Below are positions 1 through 6,278 of a DNA stretch of 20,339 nucleotides, in pieces. This DNA comes from Candidatus Methanophagales archaeon ANME-1-THS. Lineage in GTDB: Archaea > Halobacteriota > Syntropharchaeia > Alkanophagales > Methanospirareceae. The stretch's first letter is position 1. Each line of letters begins with the position of its first letter. The position numbers and the translations under genes were made by a program. Location of the stretch: assembly GCA_004212135.1 (NCBI GenBank), contig RXIE01000178.1, forward strand, positions 1-20,339, written 5' to 3'. The notes beneath the pieces are model-generated. The model worked only from the letters and a program-made list of their open reading frames with translations, was not told the origin of the DNA and made no database searches.

Positions 1-961
1 CACCTAAAAACGCTACTACTGCTACTCCTATTAAAGAAAGAATCTTACCTGCATCTTGGGCGTCAGGCGTTTTTCGGGTTATTTTTTGCCTTAGTTCGTT
101 TATATCTTTCAAAACTTTCTCAACAATACTCTCAACGGGCTCATCCATTCTAAATGGGGTCCATTCAATTGAGGTTCTAACTGGAGCACCCTCCTCAACA
201 AGCAGTATGCTCGGTTTATTTATCTTAAGCGCGTAATTTGTCTCATGTATAACCCATTCGGATTTTATACTATTTTTTGTTAGAACTCCGAGAAAAAAAT
301 GACTTTCTCCAATTAATTGTTCAAACTTTTTGGGAAGATAGCTCCCAGGTTCTCTATGATCTTCGGCTATAATTGGATCAATACCGTAATTGTCCAAATA
401 ATTTTCAAGTGGTCTGATAAGATACATATCCTTTATGCTATGTGATATAAAAGTTTTATAACCTGTGCGAGGGTTTTTGATGTTAATATGGGTTGGCTCC
501 GACCAATGCAGTTGTAATTCACTTGGTGTTCCGCCTGTTGAAGGCAAATGTTGGCACTCTATTCCGAAGCGAATAGCGTATTCCCCCAAAGGTAATTCAG
601 GTATCTCAAAAGCTATCGAAAACTGTTTCTCTTCGGATGGATAAAGCAGGACTCTTGAATCAAGGGCATACCATTCTTTCTTCATCCATTCTGGTTGAAT
701 CCCTGTTCTGTATACATACAGGTCTGAATTTGAAGTATTTTTTAAAGTGAACGTTACAGATCCTTGTTGAGATGGTAAATACCTTTCTTGACTGAAATTT
801 TGCTTTATTACTTTCCAAGACGAAGTTGTCTCTCTAGGTGTCCCTCGCTTGAATTTACGATACACCTTGTAAACTGTAGGTTTTTTGTAGCCCGCTTCTA
901 TTAACTCATTAGGGGTTTTTCCAGCCGTTAATTCCTTCCAAATTTCTTCTTCTATTGCCAT
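1..961 (-). CDS. TIR-domain protein with N-terminal HTH (3' end outside window)
   Basis: The frame is open for 320 codons from ATG at 961 to the window edge, so the C-terminus is missing. The start is preceded by GGAAGTGAT, a good Shine-Dalgarno. Residues ~8-37 look like a small helix-turn-helix (TPNELIEAGYKKPTVYKVYR). Residues ~55-160 are beta-rich and resemble an Ig-like or NEW3-like sandwich. Residues ~166-275 form a TIR domain: it opens with YKTFISHSIKD and has the helix SEWVIHETNYAL, in which Glu240 sits where NAD-cleaving TIR domains carry their catalytic Glu. The last residues (IGVAVVAFLG) look like the start of a membrane helix. TIR NADases act in prokaryotic defence by depleting NAD or making signal nucleotides; here that role is inferred from the motif only. 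The gene is much more AT-rich than mutS next to it, which fits horizontal acquisition. Family call is good, function is open. Confidence 0.85.
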   Translation of the reverse strand, partial: MAIEEEIWKELTAGKTPNELIEAGYKKPTVYKVYRKFKRGTPRETTSSWKVIKQNFSQERYLPSQQGSVTFTLKNTSNSDLYVYRTGIQPEWMKKEWYALDSRVLLYPSEEKQFSIAFEIPELPLGEYAIRFGIECQHLPSTGGTPSELQLHWSEPTHINIKNPRTGYKTFISHSIKDMYLIRPLENYLDNYGIDPIIAEDHREPGSYLPKKFEQLIGESHFFLGVLTKNSIKSEWVIHETNYALKINKPSILLVEEGAPVRTSIEWTPFRMDEPVESIVEKVLKDINELRQKITRKTPDAQDAGKILSLIGVAVVAFLG

Positions 962-1005
962 TTTTTATCACTTCCTTTAAGGCGCTTCCCTTAGGAACGG
1001 GCGCT

Positions 1006-1020
1006 CTATTATTTATTTGA
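1006..1020 (-). promoter_or_regulatory. Candidate TATA box of the TIR gene
   Basis: On the minus strand the segment reads TCAAATAAATAATAG, about 45-60 nt before the ATG at 961. This would place transcription start near 990 and leave a short leader that contains the GGAAGTGAT ribosome site. It is a weak match to the archaeal TATA consensus. Confidence 0.3.
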
Positions 1021-1026
1021 TAATGT

Positions 1027-1164
1027 TCAGTATATAAAAGTTAGTAGATTATACCTCATAAGTATATTGATTGCAGCTTTATCCACTTTGCTTCTGATTT
1101 TCACCAGCAGCAGCACGGGTATCCCCTTGCGCACGTTCTCCACATCTTTTGCAACGCAAGACAT
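1027..1164 (-). CDS. Possible 45-aa ORF coupled to the end of mutS
   Basis: The mutS stop and an ATG overlap as TGATG (1166-1162), a common layout for translational coupling. The ORF then runs 45 codons (starting MSCVAKDVENVRKGIPVLLL, ending YNLLTFIY) to TGA at 1027. It has a mixed-charge start and a Val/Leu-rich patch but no motif I recognise. It could equally be the truncated head of a gene that once followed mutS and was cut off at the junction with the AT-rich TIR region. The sequence becomes AT-rich towards its end, which fits such a junction. Euryarchaeal mutS is often followed by mutL, but this is not mutL. Confidence 0.3.
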   Translation of the reverse strand: MSCVAKDVENVRKGIPVLLLVKIRSKVDKAAINILMRYNLLTFIY

Positions 1165-3770
1165 CACTTCCAGGGACCTTGTAGTTTCTTCTTCATTTCG
1201 TACAACAGATGCAATGCCTCGAGTGGCGAAATCTGTTCCACATTTATCGACTTGAGTTCTTCGAGCACCGGGTGCTCCTGGACGACGTATTCCTTCTTCA
1301 CGACCACTTCCTTCTCTTCTTGCACTCGCCCTTCGCTTTTTTTGGTTGCCCGTTCTCCTTCGCTTTCCATCCGTTTTAAAACGGTTCTGGCAGATTGTAT
1401 GACCGCTTCAGGCAAGCCTGCGAGTTTCGCGACCTGTATCCCGTAGCTCTTTGAGCCTTTGCCCTCCACAATCTTCCGGATGAAGAATATATCTCCCGCA
1501 ACCTCTTTTATCGAGACATTGTAGCATCGTGCACCATCGAGCATATCAGCGAGCTCGGTGAGTTCGTAAAAGTGAGTTGCGAACATTGTCTTCGCCTTTA
1601 TTCGCGTATTCACATATTCCCCGACAGCCCATGCGATACTCACGCCGTCGAGTGTGCTCGTGCCTCGTCCAATCTCATCGAGAATGATCAGGCTGCGTTC
1701 AGTCGCATTGTTCAGGATATTTGCCGTCTCGCTCATCTCGACCATGAAGGAGCTCTGACCCATAGAGAGATCATCGTACGCGCCCACTCTTGTAAAGATC
1801 CGGTCTACAACGCCTATTTTTGCCTCCTTCGCGGGCACAAACGAGCCGAGCTGTGCCATGAGCACGATTAACGCAACCTGACGCATGAACGTGCTTTTCC
1901 CACTCATATTCGGGCCGGTGATAATGAGCAACCGGTTATTCGAATCAAGTCGGACATCATTGGGTACAAAACCCTCCTTTACCCCTTTTTCCACCACCGG
2001 GTGCCTTCCCGCCTGTATAACAATCTCGTCACCGTCATCTATCTCAGGGCAGCAATAGCCGCTTTCGGCTGCGACATCGGCGAAGGCCATGAGCATATCC
2101 AGCTCGGCGATCGAATTTGCAGCTCCTTGGATCTCCTTCGCACGTTTGGCAACCTCTTTCCGTATCTCTTCGAAGAGCTCATACTCGAGTTCCTTTATCC
2201 GTTCCTCCGCACTGAGTGCCTTCGCTTCGTACTCCTTCAATTCTTCCGTGATGAACCGTTCGGCTTCCGTGAGCGTCTGTTTCCGTATGTACGAGGCCGG
2301 TACGTGTTCAGCCCAGGTCTTTCGTACCTCGATGTAATAGCCAAAGATCTTGTTATAACCCACTTTGAGCGATTTTATTCCGGTGCGAGCTTTTTCCTGC
2401 TCCTCGAAGTCGATTAACCATCTCTTTCCCGCATGCTTGATCGTTCTCAGCTCGTCCAGTTCAGGATTAAATCCCTCTTTTATCAAGCCCCCTTCCTTTA
2501 CGGTCACCGGTGGCTCTTCGAGTATGCCGCGTTCCACGAAATCGATGACCTCAGCGAAGGAGCTCGACTTTAATGCGGTCAGCGCCTTCCTCATTTTTTC
2601 CGAGCGGCAGTTCTTTAAGATCCCCCTCAACTCTTCGATAGAGCGTAGCGATCGCTTGAGTAAAATCAAGTCACGAGCATTCGCGTTACCATACGATACC
2701 CTGCTTACTATCCGCTCGATATCATAAATGCCTTTCAAGATCGCTTTTATCGATTCCCTGAGCAGGATATCCGCATGGAACTCGCGTACCGCTTCTTCTC
2801 TCTGTTTTATCTCTGCGATATCGAGCAGCGGGAACTGCACATTCTTTTTCAGCAGTCGCGAGCCCATACCGGTCAGTGTTCGGTCTAACACGCTCACCAG
2901 CGTACCGCGCGGTGTGCCGTCCCGAATATTATAAAAGAGCTCGAGGTTACGCACGGTCACGCTATCCAGGACCATGTAATCGGATACGAAGAACGTCTTG
3001 ATCGGTTTGAGGTGTGCCAGCACCTTCTTCTGGGTATCACGGAGATACGAAATCACGGCACCGGCAGCGGTTATGCCCGCTTTGAACTCCCCGCATCCAA
3101 AGCCGTCGAGCGAGATAACGCCGAAATGATTGATCAGTGTGGTGTATGCATTCTTGTAATCGAAATAATACTCATCGTAGCGTGAAATGGTACATGCCTC
3201 CCGTCCAAGCTCGAGTTCAAGCGACTCGGGCAGTATGATCTCAGCCGGGTTCACGCGTTCAATTTCATTGATGAGTGAGGCATGCGTGGCATCATCTTCA
3301 AATTCAGTAACGGCAAACTCGCCGGTTGACACATCGACGATGGCAATACCCACCGTGCCCTCCATGAGATTCACGGACATCAGATAATTGCTGACCCGCT
3401 CTTCCAGAAAGAAATCCTCGATGACCGTGCCGGGCGTAATGAGCCGCACGACCTCACGCTTTTCGATATCCTTCTTCTCTTTATCCTCGATCTGCTCACA
3501 GATCGCGACCTTGTAGCCTCGCTTTATCAACTGCTTGATATAGGGGGTGACTGCGTGAAAGGGCACGCCAGCCATGGGGATCTTACTCGCCGGTCCTTTA
3601 CCACGGCCCGTAGCGGTTAACGTAATGCTCAGTTCCTTCGATGCGAGCTTTGCATCCTCACCGAAGGTCTCATAAAAGTCACCGACCCGAAAGAGCAGGA
3701 TAGCATCCCGGTATTTCTCTTTGATCCGGTAATACTGCTCCATCATCGGGGTGGTATCGGGTATTGGCAT
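1164..3770 (-). CDS. mutS: DNA mismatch repair protein MutS
   Basis: Full-length MutS1 (868 aa; family usually 850-900). It recognises base mismatches and small loops in DNA and uses ATP to recruit the repair machinery. The mismatch-binding Phe-x-Glu is present at residues 32-34 (GDFYETFGEDA). The connector, lever and clamp regions follow (~120-570). The C-terminal ABC ATPase has Walker A GPNMSGKST at ~619-627, Walker B LIILDEIGRG at ~694-702 and the dimer-interface segment beyond. The C-terminal ~60 residues are charged and end in a short helical region, as in MutS proteins that tetramerise. The start ATG at 3770 follows GAGGA closely. It lies alone on the minus strand, divergent from tRNA-Arg, and no mutL lies next to it. 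The presence of MutS is usual in mesophilic Methanomicrobia, where it was acquired from bacteria. Confidence 0.97.
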   Translation of the reverse strand: MPIPDTTPMMEQYYRIKEKYRDAILLFRVGDFYETFGEDAKLASKELSITLTATGRGKGPASKIPMAGVPFHAVTPYIKQLIKRGYKVAICEQIEDKEKKDIEKREVVRLITPGTVIEDFFLEERVSNYLMSVNLMEGTVGIAIVDVSTGEFAVTEFEDDATHASLINEIERVNPAEIILPESLELELGREACTISRYDEYYFDYKNAYTTLINHFGVISLDGFGCGEFKAGITAAGAVISYLRDTQKKVLAHLKPIKTFFVSDYMVLDSVTVRNLELFYNIRDGTPRGTLVSVLDRTLTGMGSRLLKKNVQFPLLDIAEIKQREEAVREFHADILLRESIKAILKGIYDIERIVSRVSYGNANARDLILLKRSLRSIEELRGILKNCRSEKMRKALTALKSSSFAEVIDFVERGILEEPPVTVKEGGLIKEGFNPELDELRTIKHAGKRWLIDFEEQEKARTGIKSLKVGYNKIFGYYIEVRKTWAEHVPASYIRKQTLTEAERFITEELKEYEAKALSAEERIKELEYELFEEIRKEVAKRAKEIQGAANSIAELDMLMAFADVAAESGYCCPEIDDGDEIVIQAGRHPVVEKGVKEGFVPNDVRLDSNNRLLIITGPNMSGKSTFMRQVALIVLMAQLGSFVPAKEAKIGVVDRIFTRVGAYDDLSMGQSSFMVEMSETANILNNATERSLIILDEIGRGTSTLDGVSIAWAVGEYVNTRIKAKTMFATHFYELTELADMLDGARCYNVSIKEVAGDIFFIRKIVEGKGSKSYGIQVAKLAGLPEAVIQSARTVLKRMESEGERATKKSEGRVQEEKEVVVKKEYVVQEHPVLEELKSINVEQISPLEALHLLYEMKKKLQGPWK

Positions 3771-3877
3771 TCCTCGTTATGTGTTAATCCTTCACGAAGC
3801 GGGATAAAACTTTCTTTTAAGGAGCGGGCGACAAATCTAGTAATAGAATAAATAGGTGAAGAAGAAAGGAAAGAGAT

Positions 3878-3952
3878 GGGCCCGTGGCTTAGCTCGGATA
3901 AAGCACCGGCCCTCTAAGCCGGTGATCGCGGGTTCAAATCCCGCCGGGTCCG
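3878..3952 (+). tRNA. tRNA-Arg (anticodon UCU), with C at position 33
   Basis: The 75 nt fold into a full cloverleaf: acceptor GGGCCCG/CGGGTCC with discriminator G, D stem GCTT/AAGC with GG in the loop, anticodon stem CCGGC/GCCGG, variable TGATC, T stem GCGGG/CCCGC with loop TTCAAAT. The anticodon loop is CCTCTAA, which puts TCT at 34-36 (AGA/AGG codons). Position 33, almost always U, is C here. CCA is not encoded. No intron is seen. Confidence 0.92.
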
Positions 3953-4070
3953 TTCCTACATTCGGGGTCTGCATTTGAGCACTATAGCTTGCGCCTTTCC
4001 ACAGGGTCTAGAGCCAAAAACGAAGACTTAAATATAACAATAAACCGAAAGTCTTATAAATGATATTGCG

Positions 4071-4120
4071 TATATCTAACATAATGATAGAATCAAATAA
4101 CAAAAAGTTAGATATAAATA
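4071..4120 (+). promoter_or_regulatory. Promoter and 10-bp inverted repeat of the XRE repressor
   Basis: TATATCTAAC (4071-4080) and GTTAGATATA (4107-4116) are perfect inverted repeats separated by 26 bp. The right arm runs straight into ATATAAATA (4112-4120), the best TATA box before the XRE gene. A repressor binding both arms would block TBP, so this looks like an autoregulatory operator. Transcription would start near 4140, just upstream of the XRE start at 4169. A second AT-rich element, CTTATAAAT, lies near 4053-4061. Confidence 0.6.
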
Positions 4121-4168
4121 ATTGAGGTGCGATTATGAACAACAGACAACAGCAAATGAGAAGGTGGG

Positions 4169-4420
4169 ATGAAAACCAGAATCAAAGAGTTCAGGGCTCG
4201 CTATGATTTAACGCAGGAAGAACTCGCGAAATTGGTCGGCGTTAGAAGGGAGACCATTTTGTTCCTGGAAAAGGGGAAATACAACCCATCTCTTAAATTA
4301 GCACATAACATAGCCAAAGCGCTGCATGCAACGATTGACGAATTGTTTATCTTTGATGATACCGAAGATGGAAGCGGCAATCCTCAACTCAAGCCACGAG
4401 ATCAGGATTCAGCATACTGA
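4169..4420 (+). CDS. XRE-family helix-turn-helix transcriptional regulator
   Basis: This 83-aa protein is almost entirely one Cro/C1-type HTH domain. Residues ~1-65 give the five-helix pattern, with the recognition part in TQEELAKLVGVRRETILFLE and the typical ending KALHATIDELFIF. The last 15 residues are polar and probably disordered. Proteins of this size are common archaeal repressors that bind as dimers. The start ATG follows AGGTGG with a very short spacer; an upstream ATG at 4135 opens a 23-codon ORF that ends inside this gene and may only be a leader. The inverted repeat over its TATA box suggests autoregulation. Target genes are not evident. The next ORF overlaps its 3' end. Confidence 0.88.
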   Translation: MKTRIKEFRARYDLTQEELAKLVGVRRETILFLEKGKYNPSLKLAHNIAKALHATIDELFIFDDTEDGSGNPQLKPRDQDSAY

Positions 4421-4539
4421 TGAGCGTGAGAGAGAGCAGATACTCAAAGCACTTGAACGAGTCCCGGGAGAGATAAAAGCGGCAGGTTACGACGGGTGAA
4501 GCCGAAACGGTTATAAAAGAAGTAGTGAGAAGGTTATGA
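4368..4539 (+). pseudogene. Small overlapping ORF, apparently frameshifted
   Basis: A 43-codon ORF starts at ATG 4368, inside the XRE gene in another frame, and ends in TGA at 4497-4499. Its sequence is coding-like and strongly helical (EREREQILKALERVPGEIKA). Just where it stops, a different frame continues with similarly coding-like GEAETVIKEVVRRL to TGA at 4537-4539. The simplest reading is one small helical protein of about 55-60 residues broken by a single indel near 4485-4497. A partner of the repressor, such as an antitoxin-like or accessory peptide, is possible, but I recognise no family. Confidence 0.35.
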
Positions 4540-4540
4540 T

Positions 4541-4584
4541 ATTTTTATACTCCAAGATATTTTTTATACTTCAGTTCTGGTGAT
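4541..4584 (+). promoter_or_regulatory. Promoter and ribosome site of the winged-helix gene
   Basis: Two TATA-like elements, ATTTTTATAC (4541-4550) and TTTTTATACT (4561-4570), precede the ATG at 4591. The first would give a short leader containing GGTGAT (4579-4584), six bases before the start. The second would give an almost leaderless message. Confidence 0.45.
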
Positions 4585-4590
4585 ATAGAC

Positions 4591-4887
4591 ATGAAAACTG
4601 TAGACCCGAAGCTGGTAGAAGAAGCGCATGTGCTCTTGCACCCGATACGGTTCAGGATAGTGAAGCTGCTTGCTGAGAGACCGATGCACATCAATGAGAT
4701 AGCTAAAGCGATGGAAGAAGAACGACGGCTCGTTTCTTACCACCTGCTCACCCTGGAGCAGTATGGTTTTGTGAGCAGCAAATACGAGATATCGGAACAT
4801 CCGAAGTCAAGGGGAAAAGCGATACGGAAATACTGGGTGAACGGGAAAATGGAGGATGTGATCTCAGAGCTTAAGAAGAAGCTTTGA
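4591..4887 (+). CDS. ArsR-like winged-helix transcriptional regulator
   Basis: This is a 98-aa single-domain winged helix. Residues ~15-75 follow the ArsR/HTH_20 pattern: HPIRFRIVKLLAERP, then NEIAKAMEEERRLVSYHL as the helix-turn-helix, then a wing with a GKAIRKYW strand. No paired Cys or His for metal sensing is visible, so it is not a typical metal sensor. The C-terminal KMEDVISELKKKL helix may dimerise. Proteins like this are abundant archaeal regulators of unknown ligand. The start at 4591 has GGTGAT at a good distance. The gene stands alone, followed by a T-rich terminator. Confidence 0.85.
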   Translation: MKTVDPKLVEEAHVLLHPIRFRIVKLLAERPMHINEIAKAMEEERRLVSYHLLTLEQYGFVSSKYEISEHPKSRGKAIRKYWVNGKMEDVISELKKKL

Positions 4888-4898
4888 CGCATCCACCT

Positions 4899-4927
4899 CC
4901 TTTTCTTTTTCTTCCTCTTCTTTTTCA
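4899..4927 (+). terminator. T-rich archaeal terminator after the winged-helix gene
   Basis: A pyrimidine tract with several runs of four or five T (TTTTCTTTTT then CTTTTTC) begins 12 nt after the stop codon. Archaeal RNA polymerase stops on such T tracts without a hairpin. Confidence 0.55.
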
Positions 4928-4941
4928 TCTCTGAAAACCGC

Positions 4942-4954
4942 CTTAAATATAATA
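4942..4954 (+). promoter_or_regulatory. Candidate TATA box upstream of the zinc-ribbon gene
   Basis: CTTAAATATAATA preceded by ACCGC looks like a BRE/TATA element. If used, it would start a transcript near 4975 with a leader of about 175 nt before the zinc-ribbon gene. I see no gene in 4955-5151 apart from a 21-codon ORF at 5061-5126 that I do not trust. Confidence 0.4.
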
Positions 4955-5151
4955 ATCACTCAAAACTCTGAATTCCGTTGGATCATATGCACTTGAGCTC
5001 AGCTCCCAAAAATTCGAAACTCAGCGCCAGTAAAAGCAGTTACATAAGGAAAAAGGTGCTATGAGAAGTATTTTAAGTTCTACTATGAAGAAGATAGAGG
5101 CGCGAAGGATTGTTTTGCTAAGGTAGATAGAGGAGTAAGAGGAGAGCTACA

Positions 5152-5316
5152 ATGAAATTTTGTCCCCGTTGCGGATCTAAAAATCTGAACTACACGCCCT
5201 GGCTTGGTGAACTCTATGTATGCAGAGCGTGTGGATATAAAGGTGCTCTTGTGGTAGAAAACGGTGAAATCGCAGAAGCTCTAGCAAAGGAGTTTAAAAC
5301 GAAGGATAAAAAATAG
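5152..5316 (+). CDS. Small zinc-ribbon protein
   Basis: This is a 54-aa ORF, starting MKFCPRCGSKNLNY. It has two CxxC knuckles (C4/C7 and C24/C27) with 16 residues between them, the shape of a TFS/RPB9-like or rubredoxin-like zinc ribbon. The second knuckle is CRACGYKG. A Lys/Glu-rich helix forms the C-terminus. A clear ribosome site, GGAGAG, lies seven bases before the ATG. Such mini zinc ribbons are common in archaea and are thought to bind nucleic acid or protein partners, but no specific role is known. It ends in TAG and has a gap on each side, so it is probably monocistronic. Confidence 0.75.
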   Translation: MKFCPRCGSKNLNYTPWLGELYVCRACGYKGALVVENGEIAEALAKEFKTKDKK

Positions 5317-5469
5317 GTGCAGAATACATCATTTTGAACGCATTCGTGCCCCGGCAAGCCATTTTGGCACTCGATTTTGGTATTCGATATACTCTTTAAT
5401 TAGGTGAAATAAGTTCATTTTTAACAACGCACACCTATCAACTCATATACACTCACTACCACATCACCA

Positions 5470-6195
5470 ATGGAAGAATCAGTCACCTTTTACTCCGAAC
5501 ACCAGAAGCTCGTTGGAAACCTGCATCTGCCGTACGAAAAAGCGCCCTGCGTTCTTACGTTACATGGCTTAGAGAGCAGTAAGGACAGCGGTAAATGGCC
5601 CACCGTCGCAGCGCGCTTGTATGCTGCTGGCTACGCATGCTTGCGATTCACGTTCCGCGGCTGTGGTACAGGACCGGCAAAAAGTGAAGGTGAATTTGAG
5701 GACGTGAGCCTGACCGGCAGAATACGCGATTACCAGGCCGCCTTAGAGTTCCTCCACGAGACAGAGAAGGTTGATATGCGCAGATTGGGTGTTATGGGCT
5801 CGAGCTTTGGTGGCATGGTTGCAGTAGCAGCTCAGGATAAAAGGATCAAAGCTCTGGTCATCCATTCAACCCCGTACACAATGCGGCACCCGCAACACGA
5901 GGCGGGCGAATATTACGAGCTTCCCTCGGGCAGAAGAGTTAAAAAAGGGTTCTATGCTGATCTCCGAAGCTATAACCTGCTGAACGCTCTACGAACCGCG
6001 CCCCCAATACTGATTATACACGGGAGCTCGGACGAACTCGTTCCTCAGGAGCATGCGCGGAAACTGTACGACGCGGCACCGGAACCAAAAAGATTAGAGA
6101 TTGTGGAAGGCGCAGATCATGTCTTTTCCCAGCCTGAACATTTGCATAGAGTGATCGAGCTGAGTTTGGAATGGTTTAAACGGTATGTGGTCTAA
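5470..6195 (+). CDS. Alpha/beta hydrolase (serine hydrolase)
   Basis: This 241-aa cytoplasmic protein has the complete alpha/beta-hydrolase fold. The oxyanion loop is LTLHGLESSKDS (~29-40). The nucleophile elbow is GSSFGG with Ser112. The acid is Asp188 in HGSSDELVP, and the base is His217 in GADHVF. The short cap between ~135 and 175 suggests a small-substrate esterase, acylglycerol lipase or S9/S33 aminopeptidase-like enzyme; the substrate cannot be read from sequence. There is no signal peptide. CTCATATAC at 5442-5450 lies about 25 nt before the ATG and no Shine-Dalgarno is seen, so the mRNA is probably leaderless. It faces the DUF2207 gene convergently. Confidence 0.9.
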   Translation: MEESVTFYSEHQKLVGNLHLPYEKAPCVLTLHGLESSKDSGKWPTVAARLYAAGYACLRFTFRGCGTGPAKSEGEFEDVSLTGRIRDYQAALEFLHETEKVDMRRLGVMGSSFGGMVAVAAQDKRIKALVIHSTPYTMRHPQHEAGEYYELPSGRRVKKGFYADLRSYNLLNALRTAPPILIIHGSSDELVPQEHARKLYDAAPEPKRLEIVEGADHVFSQPEHLHRVIELSLEWFKRYVV

Positions 6196-6278
6196 AATCT
6201 TCTTAATATTGCGTAGTGTATCCTTAAATTTCCTATCCATGTTCCGCGGTGGCTATTTTCTTTTTTAAACGTGCTAGT

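Noticed and set aside
1572..2417. Long ORFs antisense to mutS (99 and 138 aa).
   Set aside because: They are shadows of mutS codon bias, without motif or ribosome site.
3878..3952. Amber-suppressor reading (anticodon CUA) for the tRNA near mutS, which would put a U at position 33.
   Set aside because: It would shift the anticodon stem by one base and break the pairs. UCU is the only anticodon that keeps CCGGC/GCCGG intact.
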